From Eucalyptus grandis (taxonomy: Eukaryota > Streptophyta > Magnoliopsida > Myrtales > Myrtaceae), in the NCBI RefSeq assembly GCF_016545825.1, contig NC_052612.1, forward strand, positions 53,055,738 to 53,119,737: DNA of 64,000 nt, in the 5' to 3' direction. Both the position numbers and the translations under genes were made by a program. How positions within the stretch are numbered: the stretch's first letter is position 1; the number at the start of each line of letters is the position of its first letter. This document shows positions 53,933 to 64,000 of the stretch, in pieces. The notes under the pieces are model-generated. The model ran no database searches. It saw only the letters and a program-made list of their open reading frames with translations, and had not been told where the DNA came from.

Positions 53933-56742
53933 ATGGAGGACGTGGGGATGCACCTAATCTCAGCATTCGCCTTCCTTTTCCTTCTCTTCTTGTTCAAATT
54001 GCAGAGAAGCAACAAGAGGAATCTCCCACCGAGCCCGCCTTCACTCCCTATCATCGGCCACCTCCTCCTTATTAAAGAGCCAATCCACCGGACCCTTCAG
54101 TCTCTCTCCGACCGCTACGGCCCGGTCCTCTCCCTCTCCTTTGGCTCCCGCTCTGTGGTTGTCATATCCTCCCCATCCGCGGCCGAGGAGTGCTTTACCA
54201 GAAATGACATCATCCTCGCCAACCGCCCCCGCCTGCTCTTTTCTGAGATTTTGTTGTATGGTGGCACGATCATCAGTGTTGCCCCTTACGGGCCCCACTG
54301 GCGCAACCTCCGCCGCCTCACGGCACTCAAAATCCTTTCCCCCCACCGCCTTGCCTGCTCCCTCACCATCCGGCTGGAGGAAGTAAGGCTCCTCGTGAAG
54401 AGCCTCTATGAGGTGGCCACAACAGCGGCAGGGGGTGGCGGTTTCGTGAGGGTTGAAATGAGGTCGAGGCTGGAGGAGATGTCCTTTAACATCATCATGA
54501 GGATGATCTCTGGGATGCGCTGCTTTGGGCCTACCGTCGATGCGGGTGACGTCGAGGTGGCCAGGCAGCTCGTGGAGTTGATAAAGGAGACATTCGAGCT
54601 GAGCGGGATGGAGCCGAGTGATTTCTTGCCGGTGCTGAGGAGGCTAGTGAAATTCAAGGGGAGAGAACGGAGGATGGTGGACGTCGCTAAGAGGTCCGAT
54701 GTGATCTTGCAAGGCATGATAGATGAGCTCCGGTCAAAAAGGAAGAGAAGCGACAGCAGCCGAGAGGTGGAGAGCAAGACGATGATCGATTCCATGCTGT
54801 TGGAGGGCTACTCAGACGACATCATCAAAGGCCAAATCTTGGTATGTGCATAACACATGTTCTCTTCACTTGACTTATGCATGTACAGTGAGATGGTTCT
54901 TCGCAATTTATATTTCTAAGTTTGACCGAAGTCTTTCAACGCTCACCAACAAAAGAAAATAGGAATAACTAGTCAATTGTTGCAGTATCGCCTTGCGAGC
55001 TTAGAGTGGTAGGCGGTCCGGGGGGACCCATGGCTCCTCTCTTCTCAAGAATTCATACATTCCTTATAGTGTATGGACAGCTATCTCTCGAGCATAGATT
55101 TTATAAAAAACGTGAAACAACATATATATTTTGGTTTTAAACATAAAAGGGATAGGAAAGGTGGAAAGAAGGGCAACGGGAGGTGAAGAGAGCAAATGGA
55201 CAAAAATTTGACTCGCCTCCCCAAAAAACAAAAAACAAAAAAAAAATCATCATCTATGACCCTTAGGTTTGAATGATGGTCTAGCATCTTCTAATACATG
55301 TACCTTCATGAAGTTCGAACGTCAAAAGCGCCACCTCTTTTTAGCATTTTTACAAATTTGATGAATAATTTTTTTCTTTTCTATACCTGATAGAATGCAA
55401 TGCTAGTTTCACATCTATGATTTAATTTATTCCATAAAAGGTCTTTTTCCCTTTTCTATATTGAGTATAGGATTTCTTAATCATTATTGTATGATCCTAA
55501 TGTATGTGAGCCCGATACATATGTACCGTTGAATAACATGGTCTCATGTGGAATCCTTTTCATCCAGTGGTTCAATGAATAGGGCTTATATCCGAGAGAC
55601 TTATATGCACCAAGGTTCTGCATTTTTCTTTCTTCAAAAGTGGCTGCTATCTAGTTTGTCGTTGATTCCAAAGTAGAAAGAAGAGAAAGGACAAAACGAA
55701 TGAACTTTTATAGGGCGCAATATGCGTAGAATTGTCAATTACAAAATTCGTTGGATCTTTTATCCTGTGCGCAGAAAATGATTGAGGTCAAATTCTATTT
55801 TTCTTTCCTGAACTTACGCATGTTTTCCAAATCCGATCGATTCGAGCTAAGTACCCGTCGAACCATGCCCAAGTCTGTCGTCAAAAAAACTGTCACCATT
55901 GACAAGCCACCGTAGAACATCACTTCTACATCTACACGATGCACTAAACAAATAAAGTTTGCACTTATACATGAACAAGACCATAAGAGCGGCCAATTAC
56001 CCTTTGCTTTGCATTTTCCTCTTTACGGCTGAATCTGATTGTTCTTTAGTTTGGAAAACAAGTTTTATCTATTTTTGAAACTATTGAGCATACTTTGTTA
56101 CTTAAACACAATTTGTGGCAGGCAATGCTAAGTGCGGGCACGGACACAACTGCGGTGACAATAGAATGGGCCATGTCCCTCCTACTCAACCATCCAAACG
56201 TCATGAAAAAAGCTCAAGCAGAACTAGACGACGTCATTGGCCGAGACCGTCTAGCTAATGAAGCAGACATCCACAAGCTACCTTACCTTCAAAACATCAT
56301 CAATGAGGCGCTTCGATTGTTTCCACCAGCACCACTCCTAGTGCCTCATGAGTCTACTGAGGATTGCATGATCGGCGGGTTCAACGTGCCCCGAGGCACC
56401 ATGATCCTAGTAAATGCATGGGCAATTCAGAGAGATCCAAAATTGTGGGATGAGCCCACAAGTTTTATACCAAAGAGGTATGAGGGACTAGAAGATGATC
56501 ATGCATACCGGTTGTTGCCGTTTGGGATGGGAAGGAGGAGTTGTCCCGGTGCTGGCCTTGCCAATAGAGTGTTGAGTTTGGCTCTAGCAGCGCTTATTCA
56601 ATGCTTCGAGTGGGAAAGAATCGGCGAAGAGCCAGTGGACTTGTCTGAAGGAACCGGAATCACAGTGCCGAAGAGAGAGCCACTGGAGGCTTTGTGCAAA
56701 GTGCGTGAATGCATGATTGCTAATGTTCTCACACAGCTTTGA
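53933..56742 (+). CDS. Cytochrome P450, CYP81-like (intact, two exons)
   Basis: Haem-thiolate monooxygenase, 509 aa, anchored in the ER. Exon 1 is 53933-54841 (303 codons), the intron 54842-56121 (TTG|GTATGT to TGTGGCAG|GCA, phase 0), exon 2 56122-56742. Features in order: N-terminal membrane helix (residues about 6-23), hinge [14 protein letters not shown] (32-46), WRNLRRL C-helix, I-helix AGTDTT (308-313), E365-x-x-R368 (EALR), PKRY in place of the usual PERF, and the haem loop [13 protein letters not shown] with Cys444. Family members hydroxylate isoflavonoids, lignans, indole glucosinolates or herbicides; the substrate here cannot be told. It is a tandem relative of pseudogene 1 just upstream. 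Confidence 0.93.
54842..56121 (+). other. Intron of P450 gene 2
   Basis: 1,280 bp with standard GT/AG ends at the position conserved in CYP81 genes. It holds A-runs and a segment resembling the gene's own upstream region (55708-55790). Confidence 0.85.
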
Positions 56743-56812
56743 GAAGGTCATTCTCCAGTGATTTTATTTGGTGATGTTCAACCTCCATAATACTTATAAA
56801 CTAATATGCAAT

Positions 56813-56818
56813 AATAAA
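56813..56818 (+). terminator. Polyadenylation signal of P450 gene 2
   Basis: AATAAA lies 71 bp after the TGA stop, with T-rich sequence downstream. Confidence 0.5.
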
Positions 56819-57187
56819 GTAGATTGGTATGAATGAAATGAGGTGGAAATGAATGGAGGGAAAAAGACCCCAAAGTGAGAGCGAAATGGAATAAGCATTC
56901 TAGTTCTTATGTCTAGTGATAATGTATTGATGAAATGCCCATTCATATGGACTTTCATTAGGCCTTTGAAAGGTATCAGAATACTATGGACTATTTTTAT
57001 TGTAAGATGATATGTATGTTTGAAGAAAAGACCTGCGATTAACTACAGTTGCTACGTGATTGTCATCTCCTTGGTGTCCTCTGGATTTTGAGTTTATTTG
57101 GCATCTCCTCTAGACATTATATGAGTCCCTAGCAATTCCAATGTCATGGGGTTAGAGGTTACTGTGTAATTACAAAGATTTGGTAGT
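56819..57187. other. P450 3' flank, no gene seen
   Basis: AT-rich intergenic sequence. Nothing recognised. Confidence 0.4.
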
Positions 57188-57498
57188 TGCAGAAAAGGGA
57201 CTAGGTGTTAAATTATAACTCGAGTTTAGGCGTTTGGAAAAATGCGATTCGCTGGATTGACAAAAGAAGGAAATAATTAAAAGATGAATTTTCTTCTTTA
57301 GAGTGAAGCTGCTGAAGTCCACGCATGAAAAAGAAGTTTGTTGAATTCTTCTTATCCACAGTGGTGCCCAAAACTTGGACACACATTCACGCTTATTTCT
57401 CGTTCGGAGGCAGCAATAACGACCATAGTGGTCGATGGCAACAGGTGACGGCTACTAGTGGTGGTGGATGGTGGATGGTGGCTCTACATGGGACTAGG
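57188..57498. repeat. Direct repeat of the start of the following LTR
   Basis: GGGACTAGGTGTTAAATTAT occurs at 57198 and 57491; about 200 bp after each match closely. The first copy is followed by a GGTGGTGGAT-type short repeat (57455-57480). The LTR 5' end has thus been tandemly duplicated. Confidence 0.65.
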
Positions 57499-58118
57499 TG
57501 TTAAATTATGACTTGAGTTTAAGCGTTTAGAAAAATGCGATTCGCTGAATTCACAAGAGATTGAAATAATTAAAAGATGAATTTTCTTCTTTAGAGTGAA
57601 GCCGCTGAAGTCCAAGCGTTAAAAAGAAGTTTGCTGAATTCTTCTTTTCCACGGGGGGCCCAAAACTTGGACACACATACACGCTTATTTCTTGTTCGGC
57701 CATCAAAGAAGGAAAAAAATAAGGGCTGCCGAGCTCTCCGCACGTGAAAGACAAATTGTGGTGAGCCCAGGTCAAAGTTTGACCTGAGCACATGTATAAA
57801 AGGAAATATAAAAGGGGCAAGATTTCATTCATCAATATAAAAGAGGAGCCGCAGCAATTTTGTGCCTTGAGTTTATCTCCAAATGAGTTATTTATTTATA
57901 AACACTTGAGTTTTGGTTATATTAAGAGCTTGGGAAACGCCGAGAGTGTCTTTGAGTAACTCGAATGTGTAATCTTCTTGTATTGCTTGATTTATAGTGA
58001 AATTCGCTGGTGCTCTCCCCATGGACGTAGGTCTTTACGACTGAACCACATAAATCTGGTGTTCAATTTATTTTTCTTCTGTCTATATTATTATTCGATC
58101 GCTCGCCCTATCGCAACA
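57499..58118 (+). mobile_element. Solo copia-type LTR (620 bp)
   Basis: Starts TGTTAAATTATG and ends TATCGCAACA. The 3' part (TGGTGCTCTCC, ATGGACGTAGG, GAACCACATAAATC) is typical of copia R-U5 regions, and TATAAAAG motifs lie near 57795. Flanks CTAGG and CCAGG match 4 of 5, but CTAGG is also part of the duplicated unit, so the target duplication is uncertain. No internal domains follow. Confidence 0.6.
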
Positions 58119-59159
58119 CCAGGAATGGGTGATCTTTTGTGCGTTTGCATCGTTAGTGTCTCACCATATTTACTTGAAGTGAGTTGCCCATACCTAATAA
58201 TTCGAGTCCGACTATTACAGTCGGTATATATCCTGCTTCTTGGTGGAGCAAAGCTTTTCTTGAAAGCATCTCCTTCGTCTCTGTCTTTCCCAGCTTGCTG
58301 TAACCCTGCTCTCCCTTTTACCCGGCAGATTAGTCTCAATAGTCGCTTTACGAAATTCTTGAAGCTTTCTTGGTCTTCCACTGAGAACTTGTCACTTTTT
58401 GGAGAGAGCTCTTAAAACTTGGCTTGGTTGGTCGGGTACTTTCCAAAAATGAAGGTCTCCACGCGTCGTGGCTTGTCGGTTCGGGGTTCTTTTTCTCTGC
58501 TTCCACTGGTGCTAGCCGTGAAGATACGGAAAATTTGATGCCCCTTACTCTTGCTGAACTAGTCATCTTCAAGTCGATCGATACAGGCCTCTTGAAATCT
58601 TCTATTTGCCCACTTGCTTCTCTTTGATTTGTTATTTGACCGGTTGTATCCCCTGCGGGGATGGAGCGACAGATGGCAGTTTAAAAAGATGTCTTGTTGC
58701 CCTAAGTGTAAAATAGTAGTAATAAGAATAGAGATTTTAAGCTTTTTTCTCTTCCTCATAAAGATAGATATCCAAGGGCGAGCCCTTGGACAGGCGATGA
58801 AAACTATGGAGAAATATTTTAATCCTTACCAACTTGATCTTTTGGCCACGGCATTGACAGTGCCAAGTGGAAGGGCCACTGCTATGCATTTTGGTCCTTG
58901 GTTCATTTCGCCATTTTACCTAATGAACACTGATCCGAACTCAATCATCAAACCCTCGATTTAGTATAGTAATTCATGCAGTTGAGGTGTCCTATCCATT
59001 AACCTTATCAAATAAACTTCTTATTTTTTTATTTTTTCGAAAGGGATATAACTAGTCAAGGAAACATATTTCAGTTGGTAGAGTGGCGCAAGTAGATGTG
59101 CCTCGGGAAAGGTTTTTATTTTCCTTTTTTCCAATTGAACAACATTCCTCTTAATTGGA
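58119..59159. other. Unassigned segment
   Basis: About 1 kb of more balanced base composition. Short ORFs on both strands (58091-58381 -, 58348-58572 -, 58424-58627 +) have no recognised similarity. The style recalls plant mitochondrial spacer DNA, but I cannot confirm an organellar origin. Confidence 0.3.
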
Positions 59160-59479
59160 GGTAAGTACATTATCAGTACCAAAAGTTGTATACGGTGCTC
59201 ACTTTGATACCAAAAATTTCCGTTAGATCACTTAAGTACCAAATCGGAGAAAAAACACTCACTTTGGTGCCTCCAACGAGAGATTCCGGCCAAAATGATT
59301 ATGCAACTTTTATATTTAAAAAAAAAAAATCGACATGGCTTTTAAACCACGTCGTTTTCTGTCCTTCTTAACAAAACAACGTCGATTTGCCGTCCTAAGT
59401 GGATGGCCTCACAAAAACGACACCGCACAACTCATTTGAGGATTTTTTTTATTTTTATTTAGGGATTGAAATTATGGTT

Positions 59480-59901
59480 TTTTTGTCCGATCCTCGCCCA
59501 ACACCGACCTAGCTCGCTCGGCCACCGTTGCTTGGTGCATGAGGTTCCTGCACTTGAGCGAGATCAGCATGAGCGCATCGTCACCGATGCTCAACCACTT
59601 GCGGTCGCACTTGGGCGCGAGCTTCGTGACCGAGTTGAATTGCGCGAACAGCGCCAGGACTGTGTCTAGTAGCTCCAAGTGGGCATGGAGGGCGAGCCTC
59701 TAGCAACTCTGGCCTTCGATTGCAAGCCAGCGATGGTACACGAGGGAGCACCGGCCCGGGTCGCCGGAGCCTAGGGACTGGAAGACGCAGGCTAGGCACA
59801 TCGGGGAGATCGAAGATGGAGAGGGAGAGATCGGGGGCGGCGCACTTATCGGCAGCCTCCCTGAGCATCGGCCAGATCACAACCTTCGACTTGTCCGCCA
59901 A
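59480..59901 (-). pseudogene. F-box (VFB/SKP2-like) gene fragment 1
   Basis: The - strand reads ADKSKVVIWPMLREAADKCA and DLSLSIFDLPD, then after a shift the F-box-type LGSGD and LAIEG, and then the F-box/LRR stretch ALFAQFNSVTKLAPKCDRKW, LSIGDDALMLISLKCRNL. This matches the N-terminal and first LRR region of plant VIER-F-box/SKP2-like proteins, which select targets for SCF ubiquitin ligases. The fragment breaks off after CRNL, has a frame change and no LRR domain, so it is non-functional. Confidence 0.75.
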
Positions 59902-60129
59902 GTGGCCGTCATCGAGATCAGGGTCAGGGTCGAAATGATTACGTAACTTTTATATTTATATAAAAAATAAATAAAAAACAATCGACATGGCTTTTAAATG
60001 ACATTGTTTTCTATCCTCCTTAACAAAACGACGTCGTTTTGCCGTCCTAAGTGAATGGTCTCACAAAAACGACACTGCACAACTCATTTTGGGATTTTTT
60101 TTTTTTTAATTTGGGGATTGAAATTAGGG

Positions 60130-60624
60130 TTTTTTTGTCCGATCCTCGCCCAACACCGACCTAGTTTGCTCGGCCACCGTCGCTCGGGGCGTGAGGTTCC
60201 TGCACTTGAGCAAGATCAACATGAGCGCATCGTCACCAATGCTCAACGACTTGCGGTCGCACTTGAGCGCAAGCTTTGTGACCAAGTTGAATTGCGCGAA
60301 CAGTGCCAAAACTGCATCTAGCAGCTCCGAGTAGGCATGGAGGGCGAGCCTCTAACGACTCTAGCCTTCGATTGCAAGCCAATAGTGGCACACGAAGGAG
60401 CACCGGCTTTGGTCGCCGGAGCCTAGGTACTAGAAGACGCAGGCCAGGCACTCGTCGAGGAGATCGAAGATGGAGAGGGAGAGATCGGTGGCGGCGCACT
60501 CGTTGGCAGCCTCCCCAAGCATCGGCCAGATCACAACCTTCGACTTGTCCGCCGAGTGGCCATCATTGAAGTTGGGGTCGGGCACGGAGCCGCGGCTGCC
60601 GAGCCCAAGGGTCGTTGAGGACAA
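60130..60624 (-). pseudogene. F-box (VFB/SKP2-like) gene fragment 2
   Basis: Second copy of the same captured fragment. It reads DLSLSIFDLLDECLACVF then TAG, YLGSGD, CSFVCHYWLAIEG with a second TAG, RLALHAYSELLDAVLALFAQ, FNLVTKLALKCDRKSLSIGD and DALMLILLKCRNLTPRA. It keeps the DECLACVF part of the F-box that copy 1 lost. Stops interrupt both. Confidence 0.8.
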
Positions 60625-60663
60625 CGACTAGCCCATCGCCGGCGGAGGGAAGATTCAAGCGGC

Positions 60664-60666
<3 letters not shown>

Positions 60667-60722
<56 letters not shown>
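60667..60722. repeat. (TC)28 microsatellite
   Basis: An uninterrupted 56-bp TC run inside the Pack-MULE, next to the 5' edge of F-box fragment 2. Confidence 0.95.
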
Positions 60723-60727
<5 letters not shown>

Positions 60728-60992
60728 GGAGATTTAGGGTTTTGAATTGGGGGAGAGACACCAAACGGCATCATTTTGTTGTTTAAATGCTGACTGTACT
60801 CTCCAATGAGTCACATCAGCTTTAAAAATTAATAAAAAAAATAGTGTCATGTCGGATTTCCGGCTAATCAGATTGGCGTTGGCACTGAAATGATTATTTT
60901 TCAAAAGTTTTGCTACTTAAGTGATCCAAAATAAACTTTTGGCACCAAAGTGAGCGATGTACACAAATTTTGGCACTGATAGTGTACTTACC

Positions 60993-62099
60993 CCTCTCTA
61001 TCGTATTGCACAAATGGAAGCCAGCCTTGGGTCACTGACCTTAACGTCCGGTCCATCAACGATTTCCTCAGCATCCCGAAACAAACAAACAGCTTTGTAG
61101 ATGACCAAAAGGCATGATGATTCTACGAATGCCTCAATTACTATCTATTTGCAATTGTCTTCGTCTTAAATCTGCGCTCAGGCTTATTAAAAGTATCTAA
61201 GGTGCAAATTCAAAACCTTGTAAGAGTATTTGACTTGGGAAGCCCGTGTTGAAGTCAATTTGATCCATCTGAAAAATTTTGACAAATTGACGCTGACATG
61301 GAAGCTGACCATTTTACGTGACATGGCCGGCACTGACATGAATAATTTTAAATATTTTTTCAAATTATCTATTTAGGCTCATATTATTTTCACCCTTATA
61401 TTGACTCCTGATATCTCCTATCATATTAAATTGACTATACTAATCCTTACGGATCCCACTCTTAATTTAAAATTATTTCTTACTATTTTCCCTTTAGTAT
61501 TGGCTCCTCACACCCCTTATCACATTGAATTAACTATATTATCCCTTGTGGCTCCCGCCTTTAATTTAATATTATTTCTTACCCTTTTTTCAATTTTAAT
61601 AAAAGAAAAACTTACCCACGTCATCTTCAAACGAATTTTTTTCACCCTAACCAATTCTTTCACAACCGTTACATTTCAATGTTTTGTTCATGTTTGTCTT
61701 CTTCAGAACTTGCCTTCCATTATTATAACTTGAGCAGGCACTAATCATATACTAGAGTAAAGAAGTGTTAATTTTATTTGCAAATTATTTACTATTTTTT
61801 TTCTAGATTATCCTCGATCGCAAATTTTTTGACTTTGACTTTTGGTACAAAATTTATGAGAATTCATTCAAAGATTGAATATTGTGGATGTTGTATACAT
61901 TATATGTAATTTACTCAAAGATTATGCTCTTACTTGTACTTAAATTACTTTTTGAATTATTTTTTCCTAATATAAAAAGAGAAATATAAAAATCATTAAA
62001 AAAAATTGCCATAAACAAAATAATTAGGTATATAAAAGAAGAAATGAAGGCAAATGTTAGTCTTAAATCAAGAGTGGGCCCTTATTTATTATTAATAAA
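60993..62099. other. AT-rich region, no supported gene
   Basis: The + frame 61401-61733 is built from two related CTCCT-TATCA(C/T)ATT-type repeats (about 61405-61480 and 61500-61575) and is not gene-like. The part 61260-61350 shares GACATGGAAGCTGAC-type phrases with other Mutator-like repeats. Confidence 0.4.
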
Positions 62100-62770
62100 C
62101 ATTATTTGAGATGGGCATGGGCAGTTTGTCCCTGGTAAAATGAAACAAATGAAAAAAAAAAAAAAAAAAGATAGGTAAGAACTAATATTAAATCTAGAGT
62201 TGGGCCTGTAAGAGTTAATGTAGTCAATTCAATGTAAAAATGGGTGTCAGGAGCTAAAAAAGGGTGAAAATAGCACGGGCATTTATTTATTTATTATTTT
62301 CCTTTTTTTTCATCTTTATTTCCTTTATTTTTCTTCCCTTCATCTTCTTCCTTTAATTGTTCACTGAAACTCGAGAATTGGCCAAACAAAAGAGCTAGCA
62401 AGATCAGCCTCATCAACCGCTAGCGAGGGTGACCCTTGCTTGCTCCTAGTGGGGTTCAACCTCACCAAGGAGGTGAAGCTCAAGGGGTTGGTAGGAAAAA
62501 AAAGAAAAGGAAAAGAAAGAAAGAGAAAGAAAAAGAAAATAAAAAATAAAAAATAAATTATCCACACTAATATTGATTGCCTTACATTGCACTATTGGTG
62601 TCTATGTTAGTGATTTTTAGTTAAAATTGATTGGATTAACTCAATTGACATAACCTGAAAATGTTTAGAACTTAATTTACACAATTGAAAGGTTTGGAAT
62701 CGAATCGTTTAAAGTGCAATAAAGTTAGGATTTGTTGCATAATTTTCTATCGGTGGCTGTTGATCTCATT
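62100..62770. mobile_element. Inverted copy of the Mutator-like repeat
   Basis: The reverse complement resembles 6060-6585 and 44540-45080: it ends TTTTCTATCGG (versus CGATAGGAAAA) and has the same GAACTTAATTTACACAATTGA-like phrases and a GCGAGGGTGACCC core near 62420. Boundaries approximate. Confidence 0.45.
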
Positions 62771-64000
62771 ATCATTCTCAATTATTTAGCCTCAAGTTTG
62801 ATTTGATCACTATATGATCTCCTGGATAAATGACATAGGGTTGCGTCTAGTCGAATTACCGGTTTCTATTTGGACATGGAATCAGATAGCTATGTAAAGC
62901 TGAATAACATCAAAAATATATATAAAAAAAATGAAAAAGAAAAGTCCGTCGTTTTATTTCGATGATATGGAAACCTGTTTTTAATCAAATGTGCCCTAAT
63001 ATCAACATGATAACGCATTGCTTTAGACTAGGAAGTTTTGCTAGAATATTGTCAGGGACTGGGGTTGGGTGGGATTTTCCATCCGAATTCGTCAATTTAT
63101 TGGGATTTTGCAGGCCCCTCATGTCGAACAGCGGGCTTTGGCGCCCGGCCGTGCACCTTCAACATGGACGACCGGTTACGACATCGAACTCGAACAGGAC
63201 AACGTGTCCGTGACTTCATAAGTCAATTTCACGAGATGTTATGATATTCTCGAGCTTGATTACGACGGCATGTTCACGTGATTGTACGCTTAGAATCGGG
63301 ATGCGATAAGAAGTGTGACTCCCGGGCCGGGGTGCCTCCGAAATTGGTGTCTCCTTGTCGGTGAGGACGACGCACAACCATTTCCATTTGGTTTCTTCCA
63401 CAATCAGGGGCCCCGAGGTAAAGAAGAGCCTCATCATCTTCGACCGTAACGTACTATTTGGGTTTTTTATGATGAGTGGCCAATGTTCGATCTTCACCTT
63501 TCGAAAGGAGTGCAAAATATCGGGACCCGTTCGTATCCATTCATTCCTCGACGGGGATGCACAATTGACGTTTGAACTCATCCTTCGGACACCCTGGGGT
63601 CGATAGCTGGGGTCGACGTCATTCAAGTTAAAGTCATTCATGGCGAGCAACCTTGGCACCAATTCACGAAGTTTGGCTGAAATCGTTTCAACTATATAAG
63701 GTTAAAAATAGGGGAAACAGTTAATTGTAGTCGACATCTTAGACGGGTGCAATTCCCAACGGAGTTACATGAAAGTTGTAGTCATACGACTATTGCAGTC
63801 AAATCAATTAGTTAATGAATTATACGATCAAATATGTAACCGAAATTTGATTTTAATGAGTGGGCACAATTATTAGTTGACGCGACAATATTGGAATCTA
63901 TCGATCAACTTGTAAACTCAACTTAAACCCCATTGATTAATTCAACTCAATCCTTATGTTTATAAGCAAAAGGCCAATTTTGGCTACGGTTTGATTCAAC
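62771..64000. other. Right end of window, no recognised gene
   Basis: A 148-residue - frame (63216-63662) starting MVPRLLAMNDFNLNDVDPSY resembles nothing I know and has no supporting signals. A TATA-like CTATATAAGG lies near 63691. The stretch GGAGTTACATGAAAGTTGTAG (63760-63780) recalls gypsy LTR sequence, but no element could be delimited. Confidence 0.3.

Larger units (their letters stand above)
59160..60992. mobile_element. Mutator-like Pack-MULE carrying F-box gene fragments
   Basis: Imperfect terminal inverted repeats of about 150 bp: GGTAAGTACATTATCAGTACC on the left, GGTAAGTACACTATCAGTGCC as reverse complement of the right. The interior is a tandem duplication of about 640 bp (59316-59950 and 59950-60640), each unit starting with an ATCGACATGGCTTTTAAA-type stretch and containing a piece of a cellular F-box gene on the - strand. 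No transposase. No clear target duplication was found. Confidence 0.75.

Noticed and set aside
61401..61733. 110-aa + strand ORF
   Set aside because: Composed of two related AT-rich repeats; composition and lack of signals argue against a gene.
63216..63662. 148-aa - strand ORF near the right end
   Set aside because: No recognisable domain, no duplicate for comparison and no clear gene signals; left as unassigned.
1..64000. CRISPR arrays, rRNA genes, bacterial operons
   Set aside because: None seen. The tandem repeats present are microsatellites, LTR or coding repeats, and gene structure is eukaryotic.

Overview
This window is nuclear DNA from a flowering plant, almost certainly a eudicot. 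The evidence is plant-type split genes with GT/AG introns (a CYP81-like cytochrome P450 and a plant TM9SF/nonaspanin gene), Ty1/copia and Ty3/gypsy LTR elements with plant-type primer sites, tRNA-derived SINEs and Mutator-like foldback elements. The species cannot be fixed from the sequence; a woody dicot is a guess. Most of the window is duplicated and TE-rich. Only one gene looks fully intact, the P450 at 53933-56742.

Layout. About 1-15409 (copy A) and 26487-49211 (copy B) are two copies of one segmental duplication. A third, shorter copy (C, 17628-21688) holds only part of it. Each full copy has the 3' half of a TM9SF gene on the + strand at its left end, small histidine-rich reading frames on the - strand in the middle, and the 5' exons of the TM9SF gene on the - strand at its right end. 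The two TM9SF halves break at the same ten bases (GGTTCTCTAT) in opposite orientation, so an old inversion appears to have cut the gene before the duplication. All TM9SF pieces are now pseudogenes.

Mobile DNA. Copy A's 5' half is split by a young copia element (10216-14962, TSD TAACC) and ends at a gypsy-type LTR (15881-17060). Copy C is split by a gag-only LTR element without reverse transcriptase (18255-21352). Copy B's 3' half carries a solo LTR (27225-28247, TSD GAATG) and next to it a 7.7-kb copia element (29377-37103, TSD GACAC), itself hit by a SINE (35420-35549). Between C and B lie a plant-mobile-domain pseudogene (21678-23068) and two foldback elements (24215-24728 and about 24908-25968).

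Right end. From 49646 come a CYP81-like P450 pseudogene (in-frame stop, apparent extra intron, no haem-binding end) and an intact tandem relative. Then follow a solo LTR, a Mutator-like element (59160-60992) carrying two tandem fragments of an F-box gene of the VFB/SKP2-like type, another copy of a repeat seen in A and B, and about 1.2 kb at the far end in which I recognise no gene.

The most unusual items are the histidine-rich ORF cluster (one 150-aa frame is about 36% His), the inversion-split TM9SF locus, a roughly 550-bp block about 99% identical between A and B while its flanks are about 90%, the F-box-carrying Pack-MULE and the apparent intron gain in the P450 pseudogene. All identities and difference counts are by eye.
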